In this document: in pieces, positions 41,506 to 50,622 of the stretch
Layout: every line of letters begins with the position of its first letter
Numbering within the stretch: position 1 is the first letter of the stretch
DNA from: Achromobacter pulmonis
GTDB lineage: Bacteria; Pseudomonadota; Gammaproteobacteria; Burkholderiales; Burkholderiaceae_B
Length of the DNA: 64,000 nucleotides
NCBI RefSeq assembly: GCF_902859765.1
Contig: NZ_CADIJV010000004.1
Span: 124,001 to 188,000 of the forward strand
Reading direction: 5' to 3'
Translations under genes and position numbers: made by a program
Notes under the pieces: model-generated
Told to the model about the DNA's origin: nothing
The model's database searches: none
The model's input: the letters and a program-made list of their open reading frames with translations, nothing else

Positions 41506-41799
41506 CTGACGCAGGCAGGCGGGCCGGCCTGCGCGGCGACACCGCAGGGGCTGCTCATTTTTTGACCACCCGGTGCCGCGCCAGCGGCTGCCCTGCGCAA
41601 CATGCTGCGCCGCCACAACGGCGATAATGATATTCTCCGCGGGAGCGCCTCGAGGGGATCTCATCGGCTGGCGCATCCCGGCCCTGCGCCCCAGCCAGGC
41701 GGACCCATCCACACCAATAAAAAGCCGTAGCATGAAAGGAGCGGAAAGCGTGTTTGCCCATGGAGCGCCCCGCGCGCAACCGCCTGCTCGTCCGGCGCC
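41506..41799. other. Intergenic region before the orphan response regulator
   Basis: With the palindrome, about 357 bases here lack a convincing gene. A 76-codon forward frame at 41573-41803 has no recognisable domain and runs into the next start. GATAATGATATTC at 41623-41635 resembles the first half of a Fur box, but the second half does not match. Confidence 0.5.
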
Positions 41800-42519
41800 G
41801 TGACCATCATCATCGTCGACGATCACGGCGACTGGCGCGACACCATCGCCGAATTCATCCACGACCTCGGCCTGGGCGAAGCCATCCTCACGGCGGGCTC
41901 GCTCTCCGAACTGGATCAATTGCTGCTGAACGTCACTCCCGGCATCCTGGTGCTGGACGCCATGCTGCCCGATGGCGACGGGCTGACAAGGGTCGCGCAT
42001 CTGCGCACCACGTATCCCTCGATGGGCATCATCATGCTCACCGGCCGGCTGCTGAGCGAAGACAAGGTGTCGGGGCTGAGTCTGGGCGCCGACCACTACC
42101 TGACCAAGCCCGTCAATCTGGCCGAACTCGGCGCGACCCTGGTGTCGCTGTCGCGGCGCCTGCGTGTCGTGCCCGCGGCCGACCCCGAAGCGCCAGCCAC
42201 CGAGATCTGGCGCTTCGATCCCGCGCGCCGCAGGCTGGTGTCGCCCAAGCGCGTCCACGTCGACATCACCGACACCGAAAGCCGCCTGATCGGCGCCTTG
42301 ATCCAGGCCGCGCCGCTGCCGCTGTCGCGCGGGCGGCTGGTCGAGGCGCTGGGCGCCAGCACCGAGGCCTATGACACCCATCGTCTCGATGCGCACATGC
42401 ACCGGCTGCGCCGCAAGCTGCGCGCGCAGGCCGGCGGCGACATGGGCATACGCACCGTTTATGGCGTCGGCTATGTCTGCACCATGCCGGTGCAGATCGT
42501 CGGCAACAGCAAGCACTGA
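41800..42519 (+). CDS. Orphan OmpR/PhoB-type response regulator
   Basis: 239 residues, starting at GTG. The receiver domain (about 1-118) has IIIVDDHGDWRD, the acceptor Asp in GILVLDAMLPDGDGL, Thr in IIMLTGR and Lys in HYLTKPVN. The winged-helix output (about 135-230) includes VDITDTESRLIGALIQAA, AYDTHRLDAHMHRLRRKL and IRTVYGVGYVCT. No histidine kinase gene is adjacent. It is followed after 12 bases by the CoA-ester lyase gene, so the two may be co-transcribed. Confidence 0.88.
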   Translation: MTIIIVDDHGDWRDTIAEFIHDLGLGEAILTAGSLSELDQLLLNVTPGILVLDAMLPDGDGLTRVAHLRTTYPSMGIIMLTGRLLSEDKVSGLSLGADHYLTKPVNLAELGATLVSLSRRLRVVPAADPEAPATEIWRFDPARRRLVSPKRVHVDITDTESRLIGALIQAAPLPLSRGRLVEALGASTEAYDTHRLDAHMHRLRRKLRAQAGGDMGIRTVYGVGYVCTMPVQIVGNSKH

Positions 42520-42531
42520 ATTTTCCCCGAC

Positions 42532-43416
42532 ATGGCACTGACCGATACCCGCCCCCGCCGTTCCGTCCTCTACATGCCGGGCGCCAACGCGCGCGCGCTC
42601 GACAAGGCGCGCAGCCTCGATGCCGACACGCTGATCCTCGATCTCGAGGACGCGGTCGCACCCGACGCCAAGGCATTGGCGCGCGAGCAGGTGGCCGCGG
42701 CCCTGCGCGCCGGCGGCTACGGCCGGCGCGAATGCGTGGTGCGCGTCAATGCGCTGGACACGCCGTGGGGCCTGGACGACGTGCGCGCGATCGCGCGGGC
42801 CGGCGCCGATGCGGTGCTGCTGCCCAAGGTGCAATCGGCTGCTGAACTCGACGCGCTGGCGCGCGCCCTGGATGCGGCTGGCGCGCCGGCCGCATTGCCG
42901 CTGTGGGCCATGGCCGAAACGCCCTTGGGCTTTCTGCGGCTGGACGCGATTGCCGGCGGCCACGCGCGCCTGGCGGCCATCGTGGTGGGCACCTCCGACC
43001 TGGTCAAGGACCTGCGCGCGCGCCATACGCCCGAGCGCCACGAGACGCTGCTGGCGCGCTCGCTGGCAGTGCTGGCCGCGCGCGCCCATGGCCTGGCGGT
43101 GCTCGACGGCGTGCACCTGGACCTGGACGATGAGGCCGGCCTCGCGGCCGCCTGCCGCCAGGGACGCGACCAGGGCTTCGACGGCAAGACACTGATCCAT
43201 CCGAAGCAGATCGCCGCCGCCAACGCCGCGTTCGCGCCGTCCGCCAGCGAATTGGCCAATGCCCGCAAGCGGCTCCAGGCCTGGCGCGCGGCGCAGGCGG
43301 CGGGCCAGGGCGTGGCGGTGGTGGACGGCATGTTGGTCGAGAACCTGCATGCGCGCGAAGCCGAACGCCTGCTGGCAATGGCCGCCGCCATCGAGGCCGG
43401 CCCGGCCGGCGCCTGA
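42532..43416 (+). CDS. CoA ester lyase (CitE/HpcH-HpaI aldolase family)
   Basis: 294-residue TIM-barrel lyase. Family motifs are RRSVLYMPGANARALDKA, DTLILDLEDAVAPDAK with the metal and CoA contacts, and VVRVNALDTPWGLDD. Others are VLLPKVQSAAEL, LWAMAETPLGFL and GFDGKTLIHPKQIAAAN. Relatives cleave citryl-CoA, malyl-CoA or similar thioesters; the substrate is open. Length is normal. A short distance from the upstream response regulator suggests one transcript. Confidence 0.9.
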   Translation: MALTDTRPRRSVLYMPGANARALDKARSLDADTLILDLEDAVAPDAKALAREQVAAALRAGGYGRRECVVRVNALDTPWGLDDVRAIARAGADAVLLPKVQSAAELDALARALDAAGAPAALPLWAMAETPLGFLRLDAIAGGHARLAAIVVGTSDLVKDLRARHTPERHETLLARSLAVLAARAHGLAVLDGVHLDLDDEAGLAAACRQGRDQGFDGKTLIHPKQIAAANAAFAPSASELANARKRLQAWRAAQAAGQGVAVVDGMLVENLHAREAERLLAMAAAIEAGPAGA

Positions 43417-43569
43417 ACTACAATACCCCCCGCGATCCCGGAGCGGCCCCGCCGCTTCCGCCCGCCGCGCCCGGCGCGGCCCGCATGTCGCGCCGCCGGC
43501 GCGATGTCTTCCCGGTTCCGTTTTTTTCGCCGCTGCCTGTGGCGGGAACCTTGCCGCGCGTTCGTCGCG

Positions 43570-43578
43570 CCCCCCCCC
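43570..43578 (+). repeat. C9 homopolymer in the leader of the ABC-F gene
   Basis: Nine consecutive C bases end 13 bases before the ATG at 43592. They lie where a ribosome binding site would be expected, and no purine-rich site is seen there. Confidence 0.8.
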
Positions 43579-43591
43579 TGCCACACGATTC

Positions 43592-45226
43592 ATGATCCGC
43601 TTCCAACAAGTTTCACTCATGCGCGGCGTCAAGCCCTTGTTCGACAAGGTCGACCTGCTGCTGAACCCCGGCGACAAGATCGGCCTGATCGGCGCCAACG
43701 GCGCCGGCAAGTCGAGCCTGTTCGGCCTGCTGCGCGGCACGCTGCACGCCGACCAGGGTGACCTGGATTATCCCGCCAGCTGGCGCATGGCCTATGTGGC
43801 GCAGGAAACCCCCGCGCTCGATCGCCCCGCCATCGAATACGCCATCGACGGCGACGTCACGCTGCGCAAACTGGAGGCGGAGCTGGCCGCGCTCGAAGCC
43901 GAGCCGGAAAGCGCCGAGAACGGCCTGCGCATGGCCGACATCTACGCCGCGCTGGCCGACGCCGACGCCTACACGGTGCACTCGCGCGCCGAGCAACTGC
44001 TGACCGGCCTGGGCTTCACGCAGGCGCAAATGCAGTTGCCGCTGACCAGCTTCTCGGGCGGCTGGCGCATGCGGCTGAACCTGGCGCAGGCGCTGATGTG
44101 CCCGTCCGACCTGCTGCTGCTGGACGAGCCCACCAACCACCTGGACCTGGACGCCATCATCTGGCTGGAAGACTGGCTCAAGCGCTATCCGGGCACGCTC
44201 ATCGTGATCTCGCACGACCGCGACTTCCTGGACGGCGTGGTCAACGTCATCGTCCACATCGACGAGCGCAAGCTCAAGCGCTACTCGGGCAACTACTCGT
44301 CGTTCGAACGCCAGCGCGCCGCCCAGTTGGAACTGGCGCAGGGCATGATGGAAAAGCAGATGCGCCAGCGCGCCCACCTGCAATCCTTCATCGACCGCTT
44401 CAAGGCCCAGGCCAGCAAGGCGCGCCAGGCGCAGAGCCGCATCAAGGCGCTGGCCCGCATGGAAGAAGTGGCGCCGCTGCGCGCCGCCGCCGAGTTCTCG
44501 TTCGAGTTCCGCGAGCCGCTGCGCGCGCCCAATCCGCTGCTGACCATGGACAAGGTCAGCGCCGGCTACCGCAACACCGACGAGGACAGCGGCGTCACGT
44601 CCGACAAGATCATCGTGTCGGGCATCGACTTCTCGCTGCAGGCGGGCCAGCGCCTGGGCCTGCTGGGCATCAACGGCGCCGGCAAATCGACCTTCATCAA
44701 GACCATTGCCGGCGAGCTGCAATCGCTGGCGGGCGAGACCCAGTTCAACAAGGGCCTGTCGATCGGCTACTTCGCCCAGCACCAGGTCGAGATGCTGCGC
44801 CATGACGAATCGCCGCTGTGGCACATGACCAAGATCGCGCCGACGGTGCGCGAGCAGGAGCTGCGCAACTTCCTGGGCAGCTTCAATTTCAACGGCGCCA
44901 TGGCCACCAGCTCGATCGCGCCATTCTCCGGCGGCGAGAAGGCGCGCCTGGCGCTGGCGCTGATCGTGTGGCAGCGCCCCAACCTGCTGTTGCTGGACGA
45001 GCCCACCAACCACCTGGACCTGGAAACCCGCGAGGCCCTGACCACCGCGCTGGCCCAGTTCGAGGGCACGCTGGTGCTGGTATCGCACGACCGCCACCTG
45101 CTGCGCGCCACCACCGACCAGTTCATCATCGTCGCCGACGGGCGCTTCAGCCCCTTCGACGGCGATCTGGACGACTACAAGGACTGGCTCTACAAGACCA
45201 AGCTGTCGGCCAAGGCCGCGGCCTGA
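43592..45226 (+). CDS. ABC-F family ATPase (YheS/Uup-like)
   Basis: 544-residue soluble protein with two ABC domains and no membrane segment, acting on ribosomes in the families studied. Domain 1 has Walker A GANGAGKSS, signature SFSGGWRMRLNLAQAL and Walker B LLLLDEPTNHLDLDA. A charged linker follows (about 240-310: ASKARQAQSRIKALARME). Domain 2 has GINGAGKST, FSGGEKARLALALIV and LLLLDEPTNHLDLET. The start MIRFQQVSLMRGVKPLFDKV is the conserved N-terminus; the frame is open far upstream but that is not part of the family. It has a C9 tract instead of a ribosome binding site. Confidence 0.92.
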   Translation: MIRFQQVSLMRGVKPLFDKVDLLLNPGDKIGLIGANGAGKSSLFGLLRGTLHADQGDLDYPASWRMAYVAQETPALDRPAIEYAIDGDVTLRKLEAELAALEAEPESAENGLRMADIYAALADADAYTVHSRAEQLLTGLGFTQAQMQLPLTSFSGGWRMRLNLAQALMCPSDLLLLDEPTNHLDLDAIIWLEDWLKRYPGTLIVISHDRDFLDGVVNVIVHIDERKLKRYSGNYSSFERQRAAQLELAQGMMEKQMRQRAHLQSFIDRFKAQASKARQAQSRIKALARMEEVAPLRAAAEFSFEFREPLRAPNPLLTMDKVSAGYRNTDEDSGVTSDKIIVSGIDFSLQAGQRLGLLGINGAGKSTFIKTIAGELQSLAGETQFNKGLSIGYFAQHQVEMLRHDESPLWHMTKIAPTVREQELRNFLGSFNFNGAMATSSIAPFSGGEKARLALALIVWQRPNLLLLDEPTNHLDLETREALTTALAQFEGTLVLVSHDRHLLRATTDQFIIVADGRFSPFDGDLDDYKDWLYKTKLSAKAAA

Positions 45227-45357
45227 CCGCGCGGCCGGAGCCCGGCGGCGATGCGCTTCGCGGCATGGTCCATTCGCGTTCGAACGCGCTACAATCCCGC
45301 GAATTGCCCGCCCGGGCCCGCCATGCGCGGCGGTCCGCGCGCGACAACCGACAACCA

Positions 45358-45387
45358 CGTCCCGCTGTACGCGGGACGCGTTTTTTT
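45358..45387 (+). terminator. Rho-independent terminator just before psd
   Basis: CGTCCCGC, a 5-base loop, GCGGGACG, then CG and seven T. The stem is 8 bp and GC-rich. It ends only 11 bases before the psd start codon, so it terminates upstream transcription or acts as an attenuator of psd. Confidence 0.82.
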
Positions 45388-45398
45388 AGCGCTCCTAG

Positions 45399-46283
45399 AT
45401 GCCGATCAAAGACCAACTTTTCCTCGCCAGCCAGTACCTGGCGCCGCATCACCTGGTGTCGCGTTTCTTCGGATACGCCTCGGACTGCCGGGAACCCGCG
45501 GTCAAGAACTGGATGATCTCGCGCTTCGTGCGCAAGTACGGCGTGGACATGCGCGAAGCCGTGCAGGAAGACGCGCTGGCCTACGATTGCTTCAACGACT
45601 TCTTCACCCGCGCCCTCAAGCCGGACGCGCGCCCGCTCGACGATGAACCCGGTGGCGTGCTCTGTCCCGCCGACGGCGCCATCAGCCAGATGGGCGCCAT
45701 CGAGCATGGCCGCATCTTCCAGGCCAAGGGCCACAGCTATGGCCTGACCGACCTGCTGGGCGGCGATGCCGAACGCGCCGCGCCGTTCCAGGGCGGGGAA
45801 TTCGCCACCATCTACCTGTCGCCCAAGGACTACCACCGTGTCCACATGCCGGTGGCCGGCACGCTGCGCGAAATGATCCACGTGCCGGGCCGGCTGTTCT
45901 CGGTCAATCCGCTGACGGCGCGCAACGTGCCGCGGCTGTTCGCCCGCAACGAGCGCGTGGTCTGCATTTTCGACACCGAGCACGGCCCCATGGCGCTGGT
46001 GCTGGTGGGCGCCATGATCGTGGCCTCGATCGAAACCGTCTGGGCTGGCCTGGTCACGCCATACAAGCGCCGCGTCAAGGCAGTGCGCTACGACGACGCG
46101 GCGCGCGCGCCGATCCATCTGGCCAAGGGCGCCGAGATGGGCCGCTTCAAGCTCGGCTCGACCGCCATCGTGCTGTTCGGGCCGGACAAGGTGCGCTGGG
46201 CCGATACGCCGTCGGTGCGCGGTCCCGTGCGCATGGGTGAACTGCTGGCGTTGCCGCGGACCTCGTTTCCGCAAGGCGAATGA
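45399..46283 (+). CDS. psd: Phosphatidylserine decarboxylase proenzyme
   Basis: 294 residues. This inner-membrane enzyme makes phosphatidylethanolamine from phosphatidylserine. The self-cleavage site that forms the pyruvoyl group is the LGST motif in [14 protein letters not shown]. Others are [27 protein letters not shown] and [12 protein letters not shown]. The start [21 protein letters not shown] is the conserved N-terminus. There is no ribosome binding site; a terminator hairpin ends 11 bases upstream. Confidence 0.95.
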   Translation: MPIKDQLFLASQYLAPHHLVSRFFGYASDCREPAVKNWMISRFVRKYGVDMREAVQEDALAYDCFNDFFTRALKPDARPLDDEPGGVLCPADGAISQMGAIEHGRIFQAKGHSYGLTDLLGGDAERAAPFQGGEFATIYLSPKDYHRVHMPVAGTLREMIHVPGRLFSVNPLTARNVPRLFARNERVVCIFDTEHGPMALVLVGAMIVASIETVWAGLVTPYKRRVKAVRYDDAARAPIHLAKGAEMGRFKLGSTAIVLFGPDKVRWADTPSVRGPVRMGELLALPRTSFPQGE

Positions 46284-46354
46284 TCCCGTACGGATTTATT
46301 CGCTTTATGCAGTGAGGCGGCCTGGGTAGATTGGCGGTTTTTCTCTCCGCCGCC

Positions 46355-47569
46355 ATGTCCGCCTCCTCCCTGCCCGCCACCACGCCCGCCGCCACCGCTC
46401 GCCCCGCCGACCGCCCTTCGCGCGCCCTGGCGCGCATGCTGTCGCTGGATGATTTCGAGGCCGCCGCGCGCAAGCGCCTGCCGCGCCCCATCTTCGGCTA
46501 CGTGGCCGGCGCTGCCGAGGACAACCAGTCCCTGCGCGCCAATCGCGACGCCTTCGGCCGCTATGCTTTCCAGCCGCGCGTGCTGGTCGACGTGTCGCGC
46601 CGCAGCCAGCACATCGAACTGTTCGGACGACGCTACGAATCGCCGTTCGGCATCGCGCCGATGGGCATCAGCGCGCTGTCGGCCTACCGCGGCGACATCG
46701 TGCTGGCGCGCGCCGCGCACGAACAGGGCATCCCGGCCATTCTCAGCGGCACTGCGCTGATCGCGCTCGAAGACGTGATCCGCGAAGCGCCTGGCACCTG
46801 GTTCCAGGCCTACCTGCCCGGCGACCCGGCCCGCATCGACGCGCTGGTGGCGCGCGCCGCACGCGCCGGCTATGAAACCCTGGTGCTGACCGTGGACATT
46901 CCGGTGTCCGCCAATCGCGAGAACAATGTGCGCACCGGCTTTTCCACCCCGCTCAAACCCAGCCTGCGGCTGGCGTGGGACGGCTTGACGCGGCCGCGCT
47001 GGCTGGCCGGCACCTTCCTGCGCACCCTGCTGGCCCATGGCATGCCGCATTTCGAGAACTCGTTCGCCACGCGCGGCGCGCCCATCGTGTCGGCCTCGGT
47101 GTTGCGCGACTTCAGCGCGCGCGACCACCTGAACTGGCAGCACGTGGCCCGCATCCGCGCGCAATGGCGCGGCACGCTCATCATCAAGGGCATCCTGCAT
47201 CCGCAGGACGCGCGACTGGCGCGCGAACACGGCGCGGACGGCATCATTGTCTCGAACCACGGCGGCCGCCAGCTCGACGGCGCCATCCCGCCCCTGCGCG
47301 CGCTGCCCGGCGTGGTGGCCGAGGCCGGCGCCATGCCGGTCATGATGGACAGCGGCGTGCGCCGTGGCGGCGATGTGCTCAAGGCGCTGGCGCTGGGCGC
47401 GCGCTTCGTGTTCGTGGGCCGTCCGTTCAACTACGCCGCCGCCGTCGGCGGCCAGGCGGGCGTGGCGCATGCCATCGGCTTGCTGCGCGCCGAGGTCGAC
47501 CGCAATATGGCCATGCTGGGCATCAACCGCCTGGACGAACTGGACGCCAGCCTGCTGGCCGCGGCCTGA
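46355..47569 (+). CDS. FMN-dependent alpha-hydroxy-acid oxidase/dehydrogenase (LldD family)
   Basis: 404-residue flavoenzyme that oxidises an L-2-hydroxy acid such as lactate. The N-terminal family motif is LSLDDFEAAARKRLPRPIF with GYVAGAAEDN. The active site is in VSNHGGRQLDGAIPPLRAL, where the His and Arg abstract the proton and bind the acid. FMN phosphate binding is at VMMDSGVRRGGDVLKALALGA and FVFVGRPF. I chose the ATG at 46355; a TTG at 46331 would add eight residues. The exact substrate is unknown. Confidence 0.92.
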   Translation: MSASSLPATTPAATARPADRPSRALARMLSLDDFEAAARKRLPRPIFGYVAGAAEDNQSLRANRDAFGRYAFQPRVLVDVSRRSQHIELFGRRYESPFGIAPMGISALSAYRGDIVLARAAHEQGIPAILSGTALIALEDVIREAPGTWFQAYLPGDPARIDALVARAARAGYETLVLTVDIPVSANRENNVRTGFSTPLKPSLRLAWDGLTRPRWLAGTFLRTLLAHGMPHFENSFATRGAPIVSASVLRDFSARDHLNWQHVARIRAQWRGTLIIKGILHPQDARLAREHGADGIIVSNHGGRQLDGAIPPLRALPGVVAEAGAMPVMMDSGVRRGGDVLKALALGARFVFVGRPFNYAAAVGGQAGVAHAIGLLRAEVDRNMAMLGINRLDELDASLLAAA

Positions 47570-47616
47570 GACCGCCGGGGCGCCGCCTGGCCGCCGCCCC
47601 GGCGGCACAGCATAGA

Positions 47617-48840
47617 ATGACGGTTCCTCCGCTTGCGCCGGGCCGGCCTTCGCGCCGCCCACCTGCTCCGTCGACCGTGTCGCTACGCCAATCCTCGTTC
47701 TTCCTGCGTTTTCTGACCCTGGGCGCGCTGGCCCATGTCTATGTCGGCGCCCGCCTGATCGGCGATGCCGGCCTGGCCGGGCCCAGCGCCGCCAGCGCCA
47801 TCCTGCTGCTGATCCTGTCTTGCGTCCTGATCCCGCTGGGGATGCTGGCGCGCTCGTCGGTGCATCCGCCCTGGGGCGATCGCATCGCCTGGGTCGGCCT
47901 GATCGCGATGGGCCTGTTCTCGTCATTATTTGTGCTGACGGTGCTGCGCGACGCGCTGCTGCTGGCGCTGTGGCTGGCCGACCTGGCCACCGGCCTGGCG
48001 CCGCCCTGGCCCGCGCTGCGGCGCGCCAGCGCCCTGGCGGTGGCGGCGCTGGCGCTGGCGGCGACGCTGGTCGGCTTCTACAACGCCCGCCGCCGCGCCC
48101 GCGTGGTCAAGGTGGACGTGCCGGTGCGCGGCCTGCCGGCCGACCTGGACGGCTTCACCATCGCGCAGATCAGCGACATCCACGTCGGTCCGACCATCAA
48201 GCGGCGCTACGTCCAGGCCATCGTCGACGCCGTCAACGGACAGGCGCCAGACATGATCGCTATCACGGGTGACGTGGTGGACGGCAGCGTCGAGCAACTG
48301 GCGCCCCAGGCCAGCCCCCTGGGCGAGCTGCGCGCGCCGTTCGGGGTGTACCTCGTGACCGGCAACCATGAATACTATTCGGGCGCGGCGCCCTGGGTGG
48401 CGGAATTCCGCCGCCTGGGCCTGCGGGTGCTGATGAACGAGCACGCGGTCATCCACCCCGCCGGCCTGCCGCTGGTCGTGGCCGGCGTCACGGACTACAG
48501 TGCCGGCGCCTTCGATCCGCATCAACGCAGCAATCCGGCGGCGGCCCTGGCAGGCGCCCCGGCCGACGCCGCGGCGCGCATCCTGCTGGCCCACCAGCCG
48601 CGCAGCGCGGCCGCCGCCGCGCCGCTGGGCTATACCCTGCAATTGTCCGGCCACACCCACGGCGGGCAGTTCTTTCCGTGGGGCTTTTTCGTGCGCTTCC
48701 AGCAGCCGTACACGGCCGGACTGCACCGCCTGGGGCAGATGTGGATCTATGTCAGCCGCGGCACGGGCTATTGGGGACCGCCCAAGCGCCTGGGCGCCCC
48801 GTCGGAGATCACCTGCCTGCGGCTGCGGCCGGCGCCTTGA
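47617..48840 (+). CDS. Membrane-anchored metallophosphoesterase (YkuE/YaeI-like)
   Basis: 407 residues. About four or five hydrophobic segments fill the first 150 residues (LRFLTLGALAHVYVGARLI, AILLLILSCVLIPLGML). A cytoplasmic or periplasmic phosphoesterase domain follows with FTIAQISDIHVGPTI, MIAITGDVVDGSV, LVTGNHEYYSG, LAHQPRS and SGHTHGGQFFP. All metal-binding motifs are intact. A GTG at 47677 is an alternative start closer to the first membrane segment. Substrate unknown; relatives cleave lipid A precursors or nucleotides. Confidence 0.88.
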   Translation: MTVPPLAPGRPSRRPPAPSTVSLRQSSFFLRFLTLGALAHVYVGARLIGDAGLAGPSAASAILLLILSCVLIPLGMLARSSVHPPWGDRIAWVGLIAMGLFSSLFVLTVLRDALLLALWLADLATGLAPPWPALRRASALAVAALALAATLVGFYNARRRARVVKVDVPVRGLPADLDGFTIAQISDIHVGPTIKRRYVQAIVDAVNGQAPDMIAITGDVVDGSVEQLAPQASPLGELRAPFGVYLVTGNHEYYSGAAPWVAEFRRLGLRVLMNEHAVIHPAGLPLVVAGVTDYSAGAFDPHQRSNPAAALAGAPADAAARILLAHQPRSAAAAAPLGYTLQLSGHTHGGQFFPWGFFVRFQQPYTAGLHRLGQMWIYVSRGTGYWGPPKRLGAPSEITCLRLRPAP

Positions 48841-48854
48841 GCGGCCGGCGGCGC

Positions 48855-49310
48855 TCAGGCCGCTTCCGGCAGCGGGCCGCGCTCCAGGTAGCTGGTCAGC
48901 GCGATATCGCTGGTGGTGTTGGTAATCCCCTCGATCTGGTGAATGCGCGCCAGCAACGCCTCCAGCGCCTGGGTGTCGCGCACCCGCACCTTGAGCAGCA
49001 TGGCGCTTTTGCCGGTGATGGTGTGGATCTCCTCGACCTCGGTCAGTTCGGCCAGCCCCAGCACCTGCTGGGTGATGCTCCAGTTGTTGGTGTCGACGTG
49101 CACGAACGCCAGCAGCGGGCGGCCGATGCGGGCACCGTCGAGCTTGGCGGCGATCCCCTTGATCAGGCCGTCGCGCTTGAGGCGCTTGACCCGCTCGTGT
49201 ACCGCCGGCGCCGACAGATTCAGCACTTTGCCCAGTTCGGCATAACTCGGCGAGGCGTCGTCCGCCAGCAGCGTTAATAATTTTCGGTCGCGGTCGTCGA
49301 GATCTGGCAT
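48855..49310 (-). CDS. Lrp/AsnC family transcriptional regulator
   Basis: 151 residues. The N-terminal helix-turn-helix is DRDRKLLTLLADDASPSYAE with LNLSAPAVHERVKRL, and the C-terminal ligand-binding RAM domain has FVHVDTNNWSITQQVLGL and VRVRDTQALEALL. It is divergent from the MFS gene at 49403. A palindrome in between is the likely operator. Confidence 0.92.
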   Translation of the reverse strand: MPDLDDRDRKLLTLLADDASPSYAELGKVLNLSAPAVHERVKRLKRDGLIKGIAAKLDGARIGRPLLAFVHVDTNNWSITQQVLGLAELTEVEEIHTITGKSAMLLKVRVRDTQALEALLARIHQIEGITNTTSDIALTSYLERGPLPEAA

Positions 49311-49377
49311 CGGAATCTGGTTCTGCCTAACGGCATTCGAACTTTTACGGGATTAAGGAATATCGGTGTTAACCCTT

Positions 49378-49395
49378 ATTTTATTCCAATAAAAT
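49378..49395. promoter_or_regulatory. AT-rich palindrome between Lrp and MFS genes
   Basis: ATTTTATT-CC-AATAAAAT is a perfect 8-base-arm palindrome, ending eight bases before the MFS start. Lrp/AsnC proteins often bind such AT-rich symmetric sites, and it may also cover the promoter. Confidence 0.55.
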
Positions 49396-49402
49396 CCCCA
49401 TC

Positions 49403-50615
49403 ATGCAGAACCGCGATACCGTTGGCGCGCCCTCGCGCCGCCAGCCGCTTCCCCCCGCCATTGCCGCCTTGATGTTCGCCGTCAGCGTCGTCGGCTCCAA
49501 CGGCCTGGCCCTCAGTCCCATCCTGTCCGACGTGGCGCGCGCGTTCGCCGCCACCCCGCTCACCGTCAGCAGCGCCATCTCGGCCTATGGCGCGGCGACC
49601 GCCGCCAGCGCCTTCCTGCTGGCGGCGCGCATCGATCGCTGGGGCATCCGCCGCTCGCTCCTGGCCGCGATGGCGGCGTTGATCGCCGCCTTGCTGATGT
49701 CGGCCGCCGCGCCGCACTGGATCATCCTGACGGCGGCCCAGGCCCTGGCCGGCGCCGCCGCCGGCGTCATCCTGCCCGCCGCCTACGGCTCGGCCTCGCT
49801 GGTGGCGGCCAGCGGCCAGGAGACCCGGGCCTTGGGCCGCGTGATCTCGGGCTGGTCGGTGTCGCTAGTGGCCGGGGTGCCGCTGTCGGCGCTGATCTCG
49901 GACGCCATCGGCTGGCGCGCCACGTACGGCGTGCTGGCGCTGTGCGCCGCGGTAGCCTTGACCGGCCTGCGCAGTCTGCCCGAGCGCCGCGGCGTCAATG
50001 TCGCCGCGCCCCCCCCTGGCGCGCCTGCTGGCGCCGCTGTCCTATCGCGACGTGCCCGTGCTGCTGCTGGCCTGCCTGGCGTTTTCGTCCGCGTTCTACG
50101 GCGTCTATGCCTTCCTGGCCGACCATGTGCGCACCGTGCTGGGCCTGACCGCGGGCCAGGTGGGCCTGATCGCCTTTGCCTACGGGGCCGGCTTCCTGCT
50201 GGCCGGCCTGGCTGGCGCGCCGCTGATCGAGCGGCTGGGTCCGCGCCGCGCCCTGCCGCTGGCGCTGGCCGCCATCGCCCTGGTCTATGTGGCCCTGCTG
50301 CCCGCGGCGCATGCGCTGCCGGCGGTGCTGGCGATCGCATTGCTGTGGGGCGGCGCCTCGCAATTGAGTCTGAACCTGCTGGTGCTGCTGTTGTCGCGCG
50401 CCCGGCCCGATGAGCGGGGCGCGGTGCTGGGGCTGAATACCTGCACCACCTATCTGGGCGCCAGCGTGGGCACGGCCGTGGCCGGCGCGCTCTATACCCA
50501 CGCGGGCTTCGCAAGCCTGGGACTGGCCGCGGCCGCGGCCGTGGCGCTGGCGGCGTCGATGCTGCACTGGCGCCTGAATGGCCGCCGCGCCGGCGAACGC
50601 CGCGCCGCCGCCTGA
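49403..50615 (+). pseudogene. MFS transporter, frameshifted at a C8 tract
   Basis: The N-terminal half is a normal MFS protein up to about residue 200 (SPILSDVARAFAATPLTVSS, AGVILPAAYGSASLVAASG, LSALISDAIGWRATYGVLAL). At 50009-50016 a run of eight C moves translation out of frame. The second half is intact in the next frame (YRDVPVLLLACLAFSSAFYGVYAFL, LTAGQVGLIAFAYGAGFL) to the stop at 50615. With seven C the gene would read through as 404 codons, the usual family length. It is therefore off as read, possibly phase-variable, or a sequencing error. A start at 49998 could make only the C-terminal half. It is divergent from Lrp. Confidence 0.85.
50009..50016 (+). repeat. C8 tract at the MFS frameshift
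   Basis: Eight C lie between GCG and TGG in the linker region joining the two halves of the MFS protein. One base fewer restores the frame. Confidence 0.9.
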
Positions 50616-50622
50616 CACCGTC

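Noticed and set aside
41623-41641. Fur-box-like GATAATGATATTC before the orphan response regulator
   Set aside because: Only the first half matches; the second half is GC-rich and unlike the consensus.
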